34,352 bases of DNA, taken from positions 1 through 34,352 of the forward strand of contig CACXUA010000009.1 in assembly GCA_902770725.1 (NCBI GenBank), given 5' to 3'. Shown one piece after another: positions 8,141 through 17,537 of this stretch. A program made the translations under genes and the position numbers. The notes beneath the pieces are model-generated. The model did not search any database and was not told the DNA's origin. It saw only the letters and a list, made by a program, of their open reading frames with translations. Position 1 is the first letter of the stretch. Every line of letters begins with the position of its first letter. Origin of the DNA: an uncultured Bacteroidales bacterium (GTDB lineage Bacteria > Bacteroidota > Bacteroidia > Bacteroidales > Bacteroidaceae).

Positions 8141-10324
8141 TTATTTCCCAAGTTCTGGGACTTGAGGGAAGGTGAGTTTGCTTTTGTCGATGCCGAACTG
8201 TTTGTCGGGGGCAACTTTCATCGTGACGGAATTGCTCGCTGTCCAAGGGCTGTAGGTGACTTTGCCGTCGTATACAATACCGACGCGAAGGGTACGCTGC
8301 TTCTCAGCTGCCTTGCCACCAACTTTGCTAATGCTTACAGTCAGTTTCTTTCCTTCCGTAGCAGCCTGCAGCTTGTACTCGGCAAAGTTGCCCTGCTGAT
8401 AAGCAAAGCCATCGCCATCATCCTCATAGAGACGACCTTCTGCCCTACCCTCTGCATCAGGATTAACAAGCAGAGTAAGGCTGTCGGACTTCATCTCCAC
8501 CGTGTTTTGATAGAGGTTGCCCATCGGGATGACTGAGCCAGGACGCTGAGCCAGATAAGGCTGGAAGCCGTCGTCCTTGTCTTCGAGAGGAAGGATGTCC
8601 CAGTCACCGCTGGGGAGGTTGGCATCGCCTGCCCAACGAGGAATGATAATCAAGTCGCCACCCAACATGAAAGCCTTCTCTTCAGCACGCAAGCTCTTAT
8701 CCTTAGTGTCAGCCATGAAGACGGGACGCATCACGGGCATACCATCCTTGCTGGCCTCCTGGAAGAGCGTATAGACGTATGGCATCAGGCGATAGCGGCG
8801 ATTGATGGCCGTGCGGCAAACGTCGAGGCATTCCTGATCGAAAGCCCAAGGTTCCTGTGCTCGTCCGCCATCAATGCAATGGTTACGGACGAACGGGAAA
8901 TAGACGCCTACTGCCGTCCAGTTGGCGACGAGCTTGCCATTGCTGTCTCCACAGAAGCCACCCATATCGGGACCGTTGAAGGGCTGTCCGCTCAGGCCGA
9001 GCGTAATGGACATCGGGATGGAAGCCATGAACTGTTCCCAATTGGAATAATTGTCGCCCGTCCAAGTTGCCGCATAGCGATGACCGCCGAGGAAATTGCT
9101 TCGGCTCAAGATGAAGGGACGTTTCGTGGGATTCGCCAAGAGCAAGCCCTGACGGCTGGCGCGAACCATGTTCAGTCCATATACGTTATGGTAACGCAGA
9201 TGTGAGTCCTGGCGCAAGCCGTCGCCACCTTTATGCACGTTCGTGATGGGCATTGAGGAGCGAGGTCCCTCGAAGACTGCCGGCTCGTTCATGTCGTTCC
9301 AGATGCCATCCACGCCCTGCGCCATGAAGGGAGGATAGAGCGTGCTCCACCAGGAGCGCACCTCGGGACGCGTGAAGTCGGGGAAGTGGCAGTCGCCCGG
9401 CCATACCTTTCCGACAAAGGGTTTGCCCTCTTCATCAAGAACTGCATAACCATTAGCCATGAGCTGGTCGTCAACCCAATAGCCTTCTTGTGCCTTGACA
9501 CCCGGATCAATCATATAGATGCTCTTGAAGTTCTTGCTGTGCAGGTAGTCGTTGAGTGCCTTGGGCTGCGAGAACTCCTGCGGATGGAAGGTGAATATCT
9601 TGTACTGGTCCATGTAATGGATGTCCATCCAGATGACGTCGCTTGGTATCTTGTGGTAGCGCAAGGTGTCGGCTATCTCCTTGACGCGCGTGTCTGGATG
9701 GTAGCTGTAGCGGCACTGCTGGTAGCCAAGCGACCACAGGGGCGGCATCTCCATGTTGCCAGTAAGGTTCACAAGTTCCTGCATCACCTCCTGAGGCGAG
9801 TTCTTCTCGATGATGACCATACGGAAGGCAGGTCCCAAGCTACGGAACACAATCTCCGTATCGGTAGTCATCGTCGCCTGCCACGTATTATCGGCAATAA
9901 TGCCAAAGCTTGTACCGTCGCTGCGAAGACCGAGAACCCAGGGGTGACTCTGATAAAGATGAGTACCGCCATCCACGCCATAGCAAGGCGTATCGACATT
10001 CCAGAACTCGATGGTCTTGCCGTTACGACGCAAAGGCCCCCAAACCTCGCCGCCGCCATAAAGGTCAGCATCTGCATCCACCTTAATGCGAACGACGCTC
10101 TTGCCATCCTCCGTTGAAAATGCCGGACGAAGTTTCCAGGCAGGACTTACTGCCCCCTGTGGAGCCAGTTCACGAATAAAGATAGGTGACGGACTATGGG
10201 CCGCAGCGTCGTACATAGCGGGATAAAAGACAGCAACATCTGCCGATGCCATATAACTCTGCTGTGCTTGGAGCGCCAGGCCGAAAGCCACAGCAAAAGA
10301 GAAAGCATGAAGTCTAAGTTTCAT
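8141..10324 (-). CDS. Glycoside hydrolase family 31, alpha-glucosidase-like, secreted
   Basis: A 727-residue GH31 enzyme with a signal peptide (MKLRLHAFSFAVAFGLALQAQ). The catalytic nucleophile is D344 within WNDMNEP (342-348), and the acid/base is D424 within TWTGDN. The N-terminal beta-sandwich contains YGGGEVWGPLRRNG and the C-terminal part has a short beta domain (LYEDDGDGF). This motif set is that of alpha-glucosidases acting on terminal alpha-linked glucose. Length is slightly short of typical bacterial members. It is the last gene of a three-gene minus-strand operon, 19 bases after the SusE/F-like gene, and converges on the CotH-like gene. It probably works in the periplasm or at the outer surface on alpha-glucans. 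Confidence 0.93.
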   Translation of the reverse strand: MKLRLHAFSFAVAFGLALQAQQSYMASADVAVFYPAMYDAAAHSPSPIFIRELAPQGAVSPAWKLRPAFSTEDGKSVVRIKVDADADLYGGGEVWGPLRRNGKTIEFWNVDTPCYGVDGGTHLYQSHPWVLGLRSDGTSFGIIADNTWQATMTTDTEIVFRSLGPAFRMVIIEKNSPQEVMQELVNLTGNMEMPPLWSLGYQQCRYSYHPDTRVKEIADTLRYHKIPSDVIWMDIHYMDQYKIFTFHPQEFSQPKALNDYLHSKNFKSIYMIDPGVKAQEGYWVDDQLMANGYAVLDEEGKPFVGKVWPGDCHFPDFTRPEVRSWWSTLYPPFMAQGVDGIWNDMNEPAVFEGPRSSMPITNVHKGGDGLRQDSHLRYHNVYGLNMVRASRQGLLLANPTKRPFILSRSNFLGGHRYAATWTGDNYSNWEQFMASIPMSITLGLSGQPFNGPDMGGFCGDSNGKLVANWTAVGVYFPFVRNHCIDGGRAQEPWAFDQECLDVCRTAINRRYRLMPYVYTLFQEASKDGMPVMRPVFMADTKDKSLRAEEKAFMLGGDLIIIPRWAGDANLPSGDWDILPLEDKDDGFQPYLAQRPGSVIPMGNLYQNTVEMKSDSLTLLVNPDAEGRAEGRLYEDDGDGFAYQQGNFAEYKLQAATEGKKLTVSISKVGGKAAEKQRTLRVGIVYDGKVTYSPWTASNSVTMKVAPDKQFGIDKSKLTFPQVPELGK

Positions 10325-10343
10325 AATTAATAGTGTGTTGAGA

Positions 10344-11261
10344 TTACCTAATTAAGACCTTCTTACCTCCAATGATATTCAAGCCACGATGAGGTTTGCT
10401 CAAGCGCTGACCTGCAAGGTTGTAAATAATGGCGTCGTCGTTCCCAAGTTTCCATTTTTCATTTTCAATTGTTTCGATGCCATCAGGATTTTCCTCTGTC
10501 CCCAGATATTCGCCTTCAATAGTTTCTTTGAAGACATTAACCTTGATGCGATAATAACCGTCTTTATTGATGACCCATTTGTAGTCCTCCGAGCCGTTGT
10601 ACCACAACTGCTTTGCCGTGAGGATGGAGGCGTCTTGGGTGAATGGATGAAGCACCTTAGGGCCCCAGCCGTACTGTCCGTTTATCTTGAAGCGCTTGGG
10701 CTCGACATTAAAAGTGTAATTCTTCAGCAGTCCAATCCACTCGAAAACATTGGGGTCGCTCTGGCTTTGTTCCATTTGCTTGCCAGAGGATATCTGCCAG
10801 CTACCCTCTCGGTCGGTACCCTTTCCTTGCTCGTCCTCGACGCAACCGCCACAAATCCATGCTTCGTACCAACGAACGAAAAGTTCGCCCGTGACCTGCT
10901 TGTTGGTGACGTCAACGGTGAAGCGGTAGTTATCTGCTTCGAAAAGGACTGCCCATTCAGCTCCAACGCTATCGGTTCTGGAGACGTAATCAGCCTTATT
11001 TGTAACAATATCAGTGTCAACAAGTTTAGGGGCATAGTAGCGACTGCCGGTCTTATGCGAATCAGTCGTAGAGATATAGAGATTTCCTGGAAGCAATTTG
11101 CCATGGAACTTGAAGGTATAACGATTGGAGACGTTTGTCGAAAAGCGCGTCAACTCCTGTACCCCGCTAGGAACTGCAGAGCCTCGCACGTATAAACGAA
11201 TCTGAGCAGAGCACTCGATTGAAACCAAGAGCAGTAATATATATATAATGTGTCGTTTCAT
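10344..11261 (-). CDS. SusE/SusF-like secreted carbohydrate-binding protein
   Basis: A 305-residue exported protein. The signal (MKRHIIYILLLLVSIECSAQ) lacks a proper lipobox because Glu precedes the Cys, so it is probably a soluble type I signal rather than a lipoprotein. Two similar modules are visible, about 45-127 and 170-252, each ending in a pattern like YRFTVDVTNKQVTGEL and YRIKVNVFKETIEGEY, as in SusE/SusF starch-binding repeats. The final residues (YNLAGQRL...RGLNIIGGKKV) are a C-terminal tail shared with other exported proteins of this window. Lying between two GH31 genes with gaps of 11 and 19 bases, it likely binds the glucan they digest. No SusC/SusD pair is present nearby. Confidence 0.6.
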   Translation of the reverse strand: MKRHIIYILLLLVSIECSAQIRLYVRGSAVPSGVQELTRFSTNVSNRYTFKFHGKLLPGNLYISTTDSHKTGSRYYAPKLVDTDIVTNKADYVSRTDSVGAEWAVLFEADNYRFTVDVTNKQVTGELFVRWYEAWICGGCVEDEQGKGTDREGSWQISSGKQMEQSQSDPNVFEWIGLLKNYTFNVEPKRFKINGQYGWGPKVLHPFTQDASILTAKQLWYNGSEDYKWVINKDGYYRIKVNVFKETIEGEYLGTEENPDGIETIENEKWKLGNDDAIIYNLAGQRLSKPHRGLNIIGGKKVLIR

Positions 11262-11272
11262 TGCCTTATCTT

Positions 11273-13609
11273 TTATGCCATTTCGCTAAGTGGAACATTG
11301 ATTGTGATGGGTGCAGAGAGGTCGCTCGTGCTAACGGTTATCGTAAGGGTCTGCGTCTCCTCATCATATGAGATGGCCGAATCGTCAATAGGATTACCAT
11401 TGACCGTTATGCCTTCTCGGACGAAAGAGGCAGGCGTTCCGAGGAACTCGACTGTCCATTTCCTTTCGGTCGGCATGCCTTCAAAACTGCCTTTGCGACC
11501 GCCGATGGTCAGGGCAACATTGTCTCCCGTACGGTTCTGCACGAAGGTTGTCATAGCCCAAGCATCTGCCTTATATTCCTGACCTTCGCCTCTATCCTCA
11601 TAGAACTTTCCTGTTCCACTTGCTCCAGGCACGACCTTAAGGATAATCTCGCCCGGATCGTTCACTACAGTACGGCGAACCGGATAGAAAGGAATGATAC
11701 TGCCGGCACGATAGAACACAGGGAACTCGTCGAGCGTATAGGCGCTATAGAACGCTTGGTTGCCACTAAAGAGTCGAGACCTTGTGACGTCCCACCATTT
11801 ACCATTGGGAAACCATATCATACGACCAGAATAGCCATTCACTTGAGGCGTGTAAATGGGAGCGACAAGCATGTCGTTTCCGAACATATACTCGTCCTCG
11901 TAGATATAGGCATTGCTCTCCTCAGGATAATCATAATAGAGTGGACGGTTCATGCCGATGCCCGTATCGTAGGTTTCCCTTGCGGCAGTATAGAGATATG
12001 GGAAGAGGCGATAGCGAAGGCGAACGGCTTCACGAAGCTGCTCGAAGTTGCTATACTTCCAGATGCGGCGTTCCAACTTGCTGTCGTTGGTTGCATGTGT
12101 GCGGAAGATGGGCGTATAGGCACCGAACTGAATCCAGCGAAGCAGGAGTTCCGGGTCGTTATTTCCACCTTGATGACCGCCGAGGTCATGTCCCCAATAA
12201 GCATAGAGGACATTGCTCGCATTGCTTGTGAAGTATATTTCATAACCGAGCATCGACCATGCAGCCCACGTGTCTCCGGAGAAGCAGATGGGGTAACGGT
12301 GTGAGCCGAGGCCTCCCCATCGATGATAGATGACGGGTCTGAGGTTGGGCCTGTTCTTTTGCATATCCTCGAAGAACGTATGGTTGCACCAGAAGGTCTC
12401 GCCCAAACGACTTGAACCATCTGCTGGCGTGTAGCTCTTCTCCTGTCCGTGCTTGCCAACGGTCAAGGCTTGCTGCCAGTCCAGCCACCAAAAGTCGACG
12501 CCTTCTCGCTCGTGAGGTCGGATGACATATCTGAAGAAAGCCTTCATGTAGTCATAGTCCTCGACCTTCCACTTCAGGGTCTGCCTCGTCCTATCCCTCA
12601 AGGCGTTTGCCATTGTCGAATAGTAGTCCTCGTGAGTTCCTACTCCGTCGGATGGGTGCAGGTTAAGGGCGGTCTTCAGGCCATGCTTGTGCAGGGAGTC
12701 GATAAGTTCAATCGGTTTTGGGATAAGGTTCTTGTTCCAGCTCCATCCCGTCCATCCACTTTTGTGCCAATCCATGTCCATGATGAGCACATCCATCGGG
12801 ATGTCATAGTTCTCCACATCTCGAACAATCTGCAGGAACTCGCTTTGGGTATATGCCCAATAGCGGCTGTACCAGTAACCCATAATGTATTTCGGGGGGA
12901 GAGGCACGCGTCCGCCAACCTTTGTATAGTCCTGAATACACTTCTTGTACTCGTGGCCATAACCGAGGAAATACCAGTCGATGGCTGTCGTATCTACTGG
13001 ATTTGCCCACCATGTAATGCCATCTTCCTTAGGTTCGAAGGCATAAGAGGAACTGCCGTCGCCCCTGAGTGTCAAAGGACTCTCGTCGATGATGCTCCAA
13101 CCAGCACGCGAGAGGAGGCCTTTCTCCAGCCTATTTCGAGCATTGTCGCCCCAAGCTGTATCGAGCGTACGACAGGTTCCGAGCAAGTTCATCGAGTCGT
13201 CCTTGCCGGGATACCATATGACGTTCCTTCCATTCAGCTGGAACGTGACCATCAGGTTATCGGGTTTCTTGTCGGCTGGGTTGAATTCGCTACCCTCTTT
13301 GTAACGAAGTTCCAAATCAGATGTCCTGATATAGAGGTAGCCGTCGCTCGTTTCGGTTGTAAACTCAGGCACCGGCAAACGTCGGTTCACGATGCTGAAG
13401 GTCGCTCTGTCCTCGAACTGGGCGGTCGAGCTGTACTGGATGCGAATCATCTGACTCGTGAGAACCGTGAAGCGGGCATTGCCTGAGGTGACAACTGCTG
13501 CAGGGTCTGCCACTGGATTAATCACATCTTCTGCATTCAGGGGCAAGGTTGCCACGAAAAATAAAAGAATGAGAAAATGGAAGAATGAAAGTTTAGGATT
13601 GTTCGTCAT
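11273..13609 (-). CDS. Glycoside hydrolase family 31 (second, divergent type), secreted
   Basis: A 778-residue GH31 enzyme. The frame extends upstream to 13642, but the ATG at 13609 is preferred: the extended part would overlap the promoter -7 box, and starting at MTNNPKLSFFHFLIL gives a normal signal peptide. The nucleophile is D377 in FWWLDWQQ and the acid/base is D446 in FSGDTWAAW; MDMDWHKSGWTGWSWN precedes them. These differ clearly from the partner gene (WNDMNEP), so the two GH31 enzymes belong to different subgroups and probably cut different linkages. The C-terminal part has YEDRGEGQEY, the usual GH31 distal beta domain. It is the first gene of the minus-strand operon with a good promoter upstream. 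Confidence 0.9.
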   Translation of the reverse strand: MTNNPKLSFFHFLILLFFVATLPLNAEDVINPVADPAAVVTSGNARFTVLTSQMIRIQYSSTAQFEDRATFSIVNRRLPVPEFTTETSDGYLYIRTSDLELRYKEGSEFNPADKKPDNLMVTFQLNGRNVIWYPGKDDSMNLLGTCRTLDTAWGDNARNRLEKGLLSRAGWSIIDESPLTLRGDGSSSYAFEPKEDGITWWANPVDTTAIDWYFLGYGHEYKKCIQDYTKVGGRVPLPPKYIMGYWYSRYWAYTQSEFLQIVRDVENYDIPMDVLIMDMDWHKSGWTGWSWNKNLIPKPIELIDSLHKHGLKTALNLHPSDGVGTHEDYYSTMANALRDRTRQTLKWKVEDYDYMKAFFRYVIRPHEREGVDFWWLDWQQALTVGKHGQEKSYTPADGSSRLGETFWCNHTFFEDMQKNRPNLRPVIYHRWGGLGSHRYPICFSGDTWAAWSMLGYEIYFTSNASNVLYAYWGHDLGGHQGGNNDPELLLRWIQFGAYTPIFRTHATNDSKLERRIWKYSNFEQLREAVRLRYRLFPYLYTAARETYDTGIGMNRPLYYDYPEESNAYIYEDEYMFGNDMLVAPIYTPQVNGYSGRMIWFPNGKWWDVTRSRLFSGNQAFYSAYTLDEFPVFYRAGSIIPFYPVRRTVVNDPGEIILKVVPGASGTGKFYEDRGEGQEYKADAWAMTTFVQNRTGDNVALTIGGRKGSFEGMPTERKWTVEFLGTPASFVREGITVNGNPIDDSAISYDEETQTLTITVSTSDLSAPITINVPLSEMA

Positions 13610-13639
13610 AATGGTTATGGACTTTGCTTTATTTGCTTG

Positions 13640-13670
13640 CAAATTTACACTTTTCTTGCCGGACTTACAA
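13640..13670 (-). promoter_or_regulatory. Promoter of the GH31 / SusE-F-like / GH31 operon
   Basis: On the minus strand TTG (13670-13668) and TAAATTTG (13647-13640) are separated by 20 bases, matching the Bacteroidetes -33/-7 arrangement. The ATG at 13609 is about 30 bases downstream of the -7 box. Confidence 0.65.
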
Positions 13671-13740
13671 AAATAACCTGCTGAAAAATGCTATTCTTCA
13701 CGTCATAAGGCCTTGGCGGCTCTATTTTCCGTCGTTTTCT

Positions 13741-13771
13741 TTGCAGGTTTCAGAGGAAATTCGTAACTTTG
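13741..13771 (+). promoter_or_regulatory. Promoter of the GH43 gene
   Basis: TTG (13741-13743) and TAACTTTG (13764-13771) have a 20-base spacer, the same as the divergent promoter on the other strand 70 bases away. The pair implies shared regulation of the GH31 operon and the GH43 gene from the 13610-13807 gap (inference). Confidence 0.65.
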
Positions 13772-13807
13772 TGCGGCTTTATATAATATAATAAGGTATA
13801 AGAAATC

Positions 13808-14779
13808 ATGTTCCGCACACTTTCACTTTTGCTGGCTGTTCTGTGGTCGAGTTCAGCTATGACACAGAACTTCACAAATCCCGTTTGGCGAGGAAACTGG
13901 CCAGACCCGACCGTTTGGCTTGGCGAAGACGGTCGCTATCACTGCCTCGCCACCAATCCCACACGCTCTCTTGTGAGCGACGACCTGTTTAATTGGGAGA
14001 TGTCGAACGTTGCTCCCATCGACATCGAGTCTTGGGGAAAGATGCAAGCCATCAGTCGAAACTATTGGGCCCCAGACGTGGCGACCGTCGCAGGCAAGCG
14101 AAATCTGTATTTGACACTTTACAACAGTGCGGAAGACAGCAATATCGGGGTCTTCCAGGAATATGCTCCATGTCAGTTCCAGTTTGTCGGCATCATTACC
14201 AGCAGTCGAGAAACGGGCATCCACGACACGATAGATCCTGAGGTGGTAACCGACCCGAAGACGGGCAAAGTGTGGCTCTTCTTCGGTTCCGTAGGCGGCA
14301 TCCACCGTATTGAACTCGAAAAGGACGGACTTTCCCTGAAGGAAGGAGCGAAGTACGAGCATGTGGCTGGCCTGAAGGTTGAGGAGAATCCCAACCGCTC
14401 GAAGGTCTTCGAGGGCTCGTATCTGCATCAGCACGGCAAGTACTGGTACCTCTTCGTCAGCTCCGGCTTCTTCGGAGACCACACCTATCAGTTGAAAGTG
14501 GGTCGCGCAAAGAAGCTGACCGACGACTTTGTCGATAGAGAAAGTAATCTCATGAAGGAAGGGTTCGCCACCACAGTACTTCATAGCGACGAAGGCGACC
14601 ACTTCTACGGACCCGGTCACTGCGGAGAGATATTCAAGGCAAAAGACGGAAACGAGTATATCTTCTACCATTGCCACGTAGCGGGAAGCCGCAGACAAGG
14701 CAGCCGACCACTCTTCCTTTCCCAGATCAAATGGGATAAAGAAGGCTGGCCATACGTCGAAGGAGGAAAGCCACAATGA
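13808..14779 (+). CDS. Glycoside hydrolase family 43, secreted
   Basis: A 323-residue five-bladed beta-propeller enzyme with a signal peptide (MFRTLSLLLAVLWSSSAMTQ). The three GH43 acidic residues are placed as expected: base D33 in NWPDPTV, pKa modulator D143 in TIDPEVV, and acid E202 in FEGSYL. WAPDV at 87-91 is also typical. GH43 members here are usually arabinan- or xylan-side-chain-acting (alpha-L-arabinofuranosidase, endo-arabinanase, beta-xylosidase); specificity cannot be fixed. It diverges from the GH31 operon. There is no extra carbohydrate-binding module. A 22-bp array begins within about 16 bases of the stop. Confidence 0.9.
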   Translation: MFRTLSLLLAVLWSSSAMTQNFTNPVWRGNWPDPTVWLGEDGRYHCLATNPTRSLVSDDLFNWEMSNVAPIDIESWGKMQAISRNYWAPDVATVAGKRNLYLTLYNSAEDSNIGVFQEYAPCQFQFVGIITSSRETGIHDTIDPEVVTDPKTGKVWLFFGSVGGIHRIELEKDGLSLKEGAKYEHVAGLKVEENPNRSKVFEGSYLHQHGKYWYLFVSSGFFGDHTYQLKVGRAKKLTDDFVDRESNLMKEGFATTVLHSDEGDHFYGPGHCGEIFKAKDGNEYIFYHCHVAGSRRQGSRPLFLSQIKWDKEGWPYVEGGKPQ

Positions 14780-14794
14780 GGCATCCACAAACGC

Positions 14795-14882
14795 GGCACG
14801 CCGAATGAGCCAACGCGGCACGCCAAGTTGAGAGATGTGGCACGCCGAATTGGTCAACGTGGCACGCCGCGTTGAAAGACGC
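14795..14882. repeat. 22-bp period tandem array B, four clear units
   Basis: GGCACGCC occurs at 14795, 14817, 14839 and 14861, exactly 22 bases apart each time. The second half of the units varies but often ends in CAACG. A preceding half-unit (14773-14794) shares that ending and overlaps the last codons of the GH43 gene. AACGTGGC/GCCGCGTT at 14856-14873 can fold as a hairpin with one G-T pair. Confidence 0.95.
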
Positions 14883-14944
14883 GACAAAACAGGAACATTA
14901 AACAACTGAACAATAAATAATAATTCGTTAATTCATAAACTACC

Positions 14945-16330
14945 ATGACACTCATCAAATCCATCTCTGGCATCAGAGGAACCATCGGAGGAAGAGCAGG
15001 TGATACGCTCAACCCCCTCGACATCGTGAAGTTCACATCAGCCTACGCAACTCTCATTCGCCGCACTACTACGGTAAAGAGCAACAAGATAGTGGTCGGC
15101 AGGGATGCCCGCATCTCCGGACCCATGGTGAAGAATGTGGTCTGCGGCACACTCATGGGAATGGGCTTCGACGTTGTCAACATCGGACTCGCCACGACGC
15201 CCACCACCGAAATCGCAGTCACAATGGAAGGCGCTTGCGGTGGCATCATCATCACAGCCAGCCATAATCCACGCATGTGGAACGCCTTGAAGTTGCTCAA
15301 CTCTCGTGGCGAGTTCCTCAACAAAGAGGAAGGCAACGAAGTGCTCCGTATTGCAGAAGCCGAAGACTTTGAGTATGCCGACGTAGATCACCTCGGGTCT
15401 TACCGCGAGGACAACACCTACGACCAGAAGCATATTGACCTCGTGCTCGGACTCGACCTTGTGGATGTGGAAGCCATCAAGAAGGCGAACTTCCGCGTGG
15501 CATTTGACAGCGTCAACAGCGTCGGTGGAGTCATCCTACCCAAACTGCTCGAGCAACTCGGTGTGAAGACCGTCACGGGCCTCTTCACCGAACCGACTGG
15601 CGATTTCCAGCACAACCCCGAACCGCTCGAAAAGAACCTGGCTGACATCAAAGCCCTGATGCAGAAGGGCCAGCACGATATCGCATTTGTCGTTGACCCC
15701 GATGTGGACCGCCTTGCCCTCTTCTGTGAAGACGGCACGATGTATGGCGAGGAATATACACTCGTCACGGTGGCCGACTACATCCTGCAGCACACCCCAG
15801 GCAATACAGTCAGCAATCTCAGCTCGACCCGCGCTCTGCGTGATGTCACTCGAAAGTATGGATGCGAGTACAATGCTGCCGCCGTTGGTGAGGTCAATGT
15901 GGTGACGAAGATGAAAGAAACCAATGCCGTCATCGGCGGCGAAGGCAACGGCGGCGTCATCTACCCTGCAGCCCACTACGGTCGCGACGCTCTTGTAGGC
16001 ATCGCCCTCATCCTCACCTATCTGGCAAAGAAGGGAATGACGACCAGCCAACTGCGTGCAACCTATCCTCCCTACTTCATCGCCAAGAATCGCATCGACC
16101 TGACTCCTGAGACGGACGTAGATGCAATCCTCGCCAAGGTCAAGGAAATGTACTCCAGCGAAGAGGTAAACGACATCGATGGGGTCAAGATAGACTTCCC
16201 CGACAAGTGGGTACATCTGCGAAAGAGCAATACGGAGCCCATCATTCGCGTCTATAGCGAAGCCAGCACGATGGAGGACGCCGACGCAATCGGCAAGAAG
16301 ATTATGGACGTCGTCTACAGCATGGTATAA
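14945..16330 (+). CDS. glmM: Phosphoglucosamine mutase / phosphomannomutase family
   Basis: A 461-residue alpha-D-phosphohexomutase. The phosphoserine is S106 in TASHNPRMW, the magnesium loop is DPDVDRL (251-257), the sugar loop is GEGNGG, and the phosphate-binding RKSNTEP lies at 426-432. The GlmM reaction turns glucosamine-6-phosphate into glucosamine-1-phosphate for UDP-GlcNAc synthesis. The family also includes phosphomanno/phosphoglucomutases, so the symbol is the usual Bacteroidales assignment rather than proven; the neighbour nagA, 37 bases downstream, favours amino-sugar metabolism. No TAnnTTTG box was found directly upstream; the preceding gap holds the 22-bp array and an A/T-rich stretch. 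Confidence 0.85.
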   Translation: MTLIKSISGIRGTIGGRAGDTLNPLDIVKFTSAYATLIRRTTTVKSNKIVVGRDARISGPMVKNVVCGTLMGMGFDVVNIGLATTPTTEIAVTMEGACGGIIITASHNPRMWNALKLLNSRGEFLNKEEGNEVLRIAEAEDFEYADVDHLGSYREDNTYDQKHIDLVLGLDLVDVEAIKKANFRVAFDSVNSVGGVILPKLLEQLGVKTVTGLFTEPTGDFQHNPEPLEKNLADIKALMQKGQHDIAFVVDPDVDRLALFCEDGTMYGEEYTLVTVADYILQHTPGNTVSNLSSTRALRDVTRKYGCEYNAAAVGEVNVVTKMKETNAVIGGEGNGGVIYPAAHYGRDALVGIALILTYLAKKGMTTSQLRATYPPYFIAKNRIDLTPETDVDAILAKVKEMYSSEEVNDIDGVKIDFPDKWVHLRKSNTEPIIRVYSEASTMEDADAIGKKIMDVVYSMV

Positions 16331-16331
16331 T

Positions 16332-16359
16332 AACTATCAACTACAAACTATCAACTATA
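16332..16359 (+). repeat. Short 14-bp direct repeat between glmM and nagA
   Basis: AACTATCAACTACA and AACTATCAACTATA lie head to tail at 16332-16345 and 16346-16359, followed by a third partial copy AACTTTC. They fill almost the whole gap, directly before the nagA start. The period is 14, distinct from the 22-bp arrays. Confidence 0.8.
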
Positions 16360-16367
16360 AACTTTCT

Positions 16368-17531
16368 ATGTTAACACAAATCATTAATGGTAAGATCCTG
16401 ACGCCGCAGGGATGGCTCAAGAACGGCAGCGTCATCCTTAGAGACAACAAGATTCTGGAAGTAACAAACTGCGATTTGGCAGTCATCGGAGCAGACCTCA
16501 TCGATGCGAAAGGCATGTGCGTCGTGCCCGGATTCATCGATATGCACGTTCACGGAGGCGGCGGAAGAGACTTTCAGGAAGGTACTCCCGAAGCCTTCAA
16601 GACTGCTGTGGAAGCTCACGTGAAGCATGGCACGACCAGCATCTTCCCGACACTCAGCAGCAGCACAGTGCCCATGATTGAGAAGGCCGTACAGACTTGC
16701 ACCAAACTTATGCACGAGAAGGATTCGCCCATCCTCGGTCTTCACCTCGAAGGGCACTACCTCAATCCGACAAAAGCCGGTGCACAACAACCGGGCTGGA
16801 TTAAGAACCCTGACCCCAACGAGTACATTCCCATCGTAGAAAAGTCGGAATGTCTTGCACGTTGGGACGCTGCTCCGGAACTTCCGGGTGCTTTGCAGTT
16901 CGGACGTTACTGCGCAGAGAAGGGAATCTTGCCAAGTATAGCGCATACCAACGCTGAATACGACGACGTGAAAGCCGCATTCGAAGCAGGCTTCACCCAC
17001 GTCACGCACTTCTACAACGCCATGCCTGGCTTCCACAACAAGATGGGGTACAAGTACGAAGGCACAGTCGAGAGCGTCTATCTCATTGACGACATGACCA
17101 TAGAATGTATTGCCGACGGCATACATGTCCCGCCCACAATCCTCCGCATGGCCTATAAGATTAAGGGCGTTGAACGCATGGCCGTCATCACGGACGCCCT
17201 TGCAGTGGCTGCCGCAGGAGCAGACGCGAAGGCTTTCGACGACCGTGTCATCATCGAGGACGGTGTCTGCAAACTTGCCGACCGCAGTGCTCTGGCTGGC
17301 TCCATCGCAACGACAGACCGACTGGTCCGCACTCTTGTGCAACAAGCGGAAGTGCCTCTGGAGGATGCCGTCCGCATGGCAAGCGAAACGCCGGCACACA
17401 TCATGGGCGTCTTCGGCAGGAAGGGAGCATTGGCTCGCGGCAAGGATGCCGACGTGCTCATCCTCGACGAGAAGCTCAACGTGCGTTGCGTTTGGCAGAT
17501 GGGCAAGATAATCGAGAACACACTCTTCTAA
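16368..17531 (+). CDS. nagA: N-acetylglucosamine-6-phosphate deacetylase
   Basis: A 387-residue amidohydrolase. Metal-site features are HVH (H60, H62) in DMHVHGGG, E128 in LHLEGHYLN, H193 in IAHTNAE and H214 in THFYNAMPG; the catalytic aspartate is D276 in VITDALA. It removes acetate from GlcNAc-6-phosphate, giving glucosamine-6-phosphate, the substrate of GlmM encoded just upstream. Length is normal for NagA. The 37-base gap and shared strand suggest cotranscription with glmM. It is cytoplasmic, with no signal peptide. Confidence 0.93.
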   Translation: MLTQIINGKILTPQGWLKNGSVILRDNKILEVTNCDLAVIGADLIDAKGMCVVPGFIDMHVHGGGGRDFQEGTPEAFKTAVEAHVKHGTTSIFPTLSSSTVPMIEKAVQTCTKLMHEKDSPILGLHLEGHYLNPTKAGAQQPGWIKNPDPNEYIPIVEKSECLARWDAAPELPGALQFGRYCAEKGILPSIAHTNAEYDDVKAAFEAGFTHVTHFYNAMPGFHNKMGYKYEGTVESVYLIDDMTIECIADGIHVPPTILRMAYKIKGVERMAVITDALAVAAAGADAKAFDDRVIIEDGVCKLADRSALAGSIATTDRLVRTLVQQAEVPLEDAVRMASETPAHIMGVFGRKGALARGKDADVLILDEKLNVRCVWQMGKIIENTLF

Positions 17532-17537
17532 ACATTC

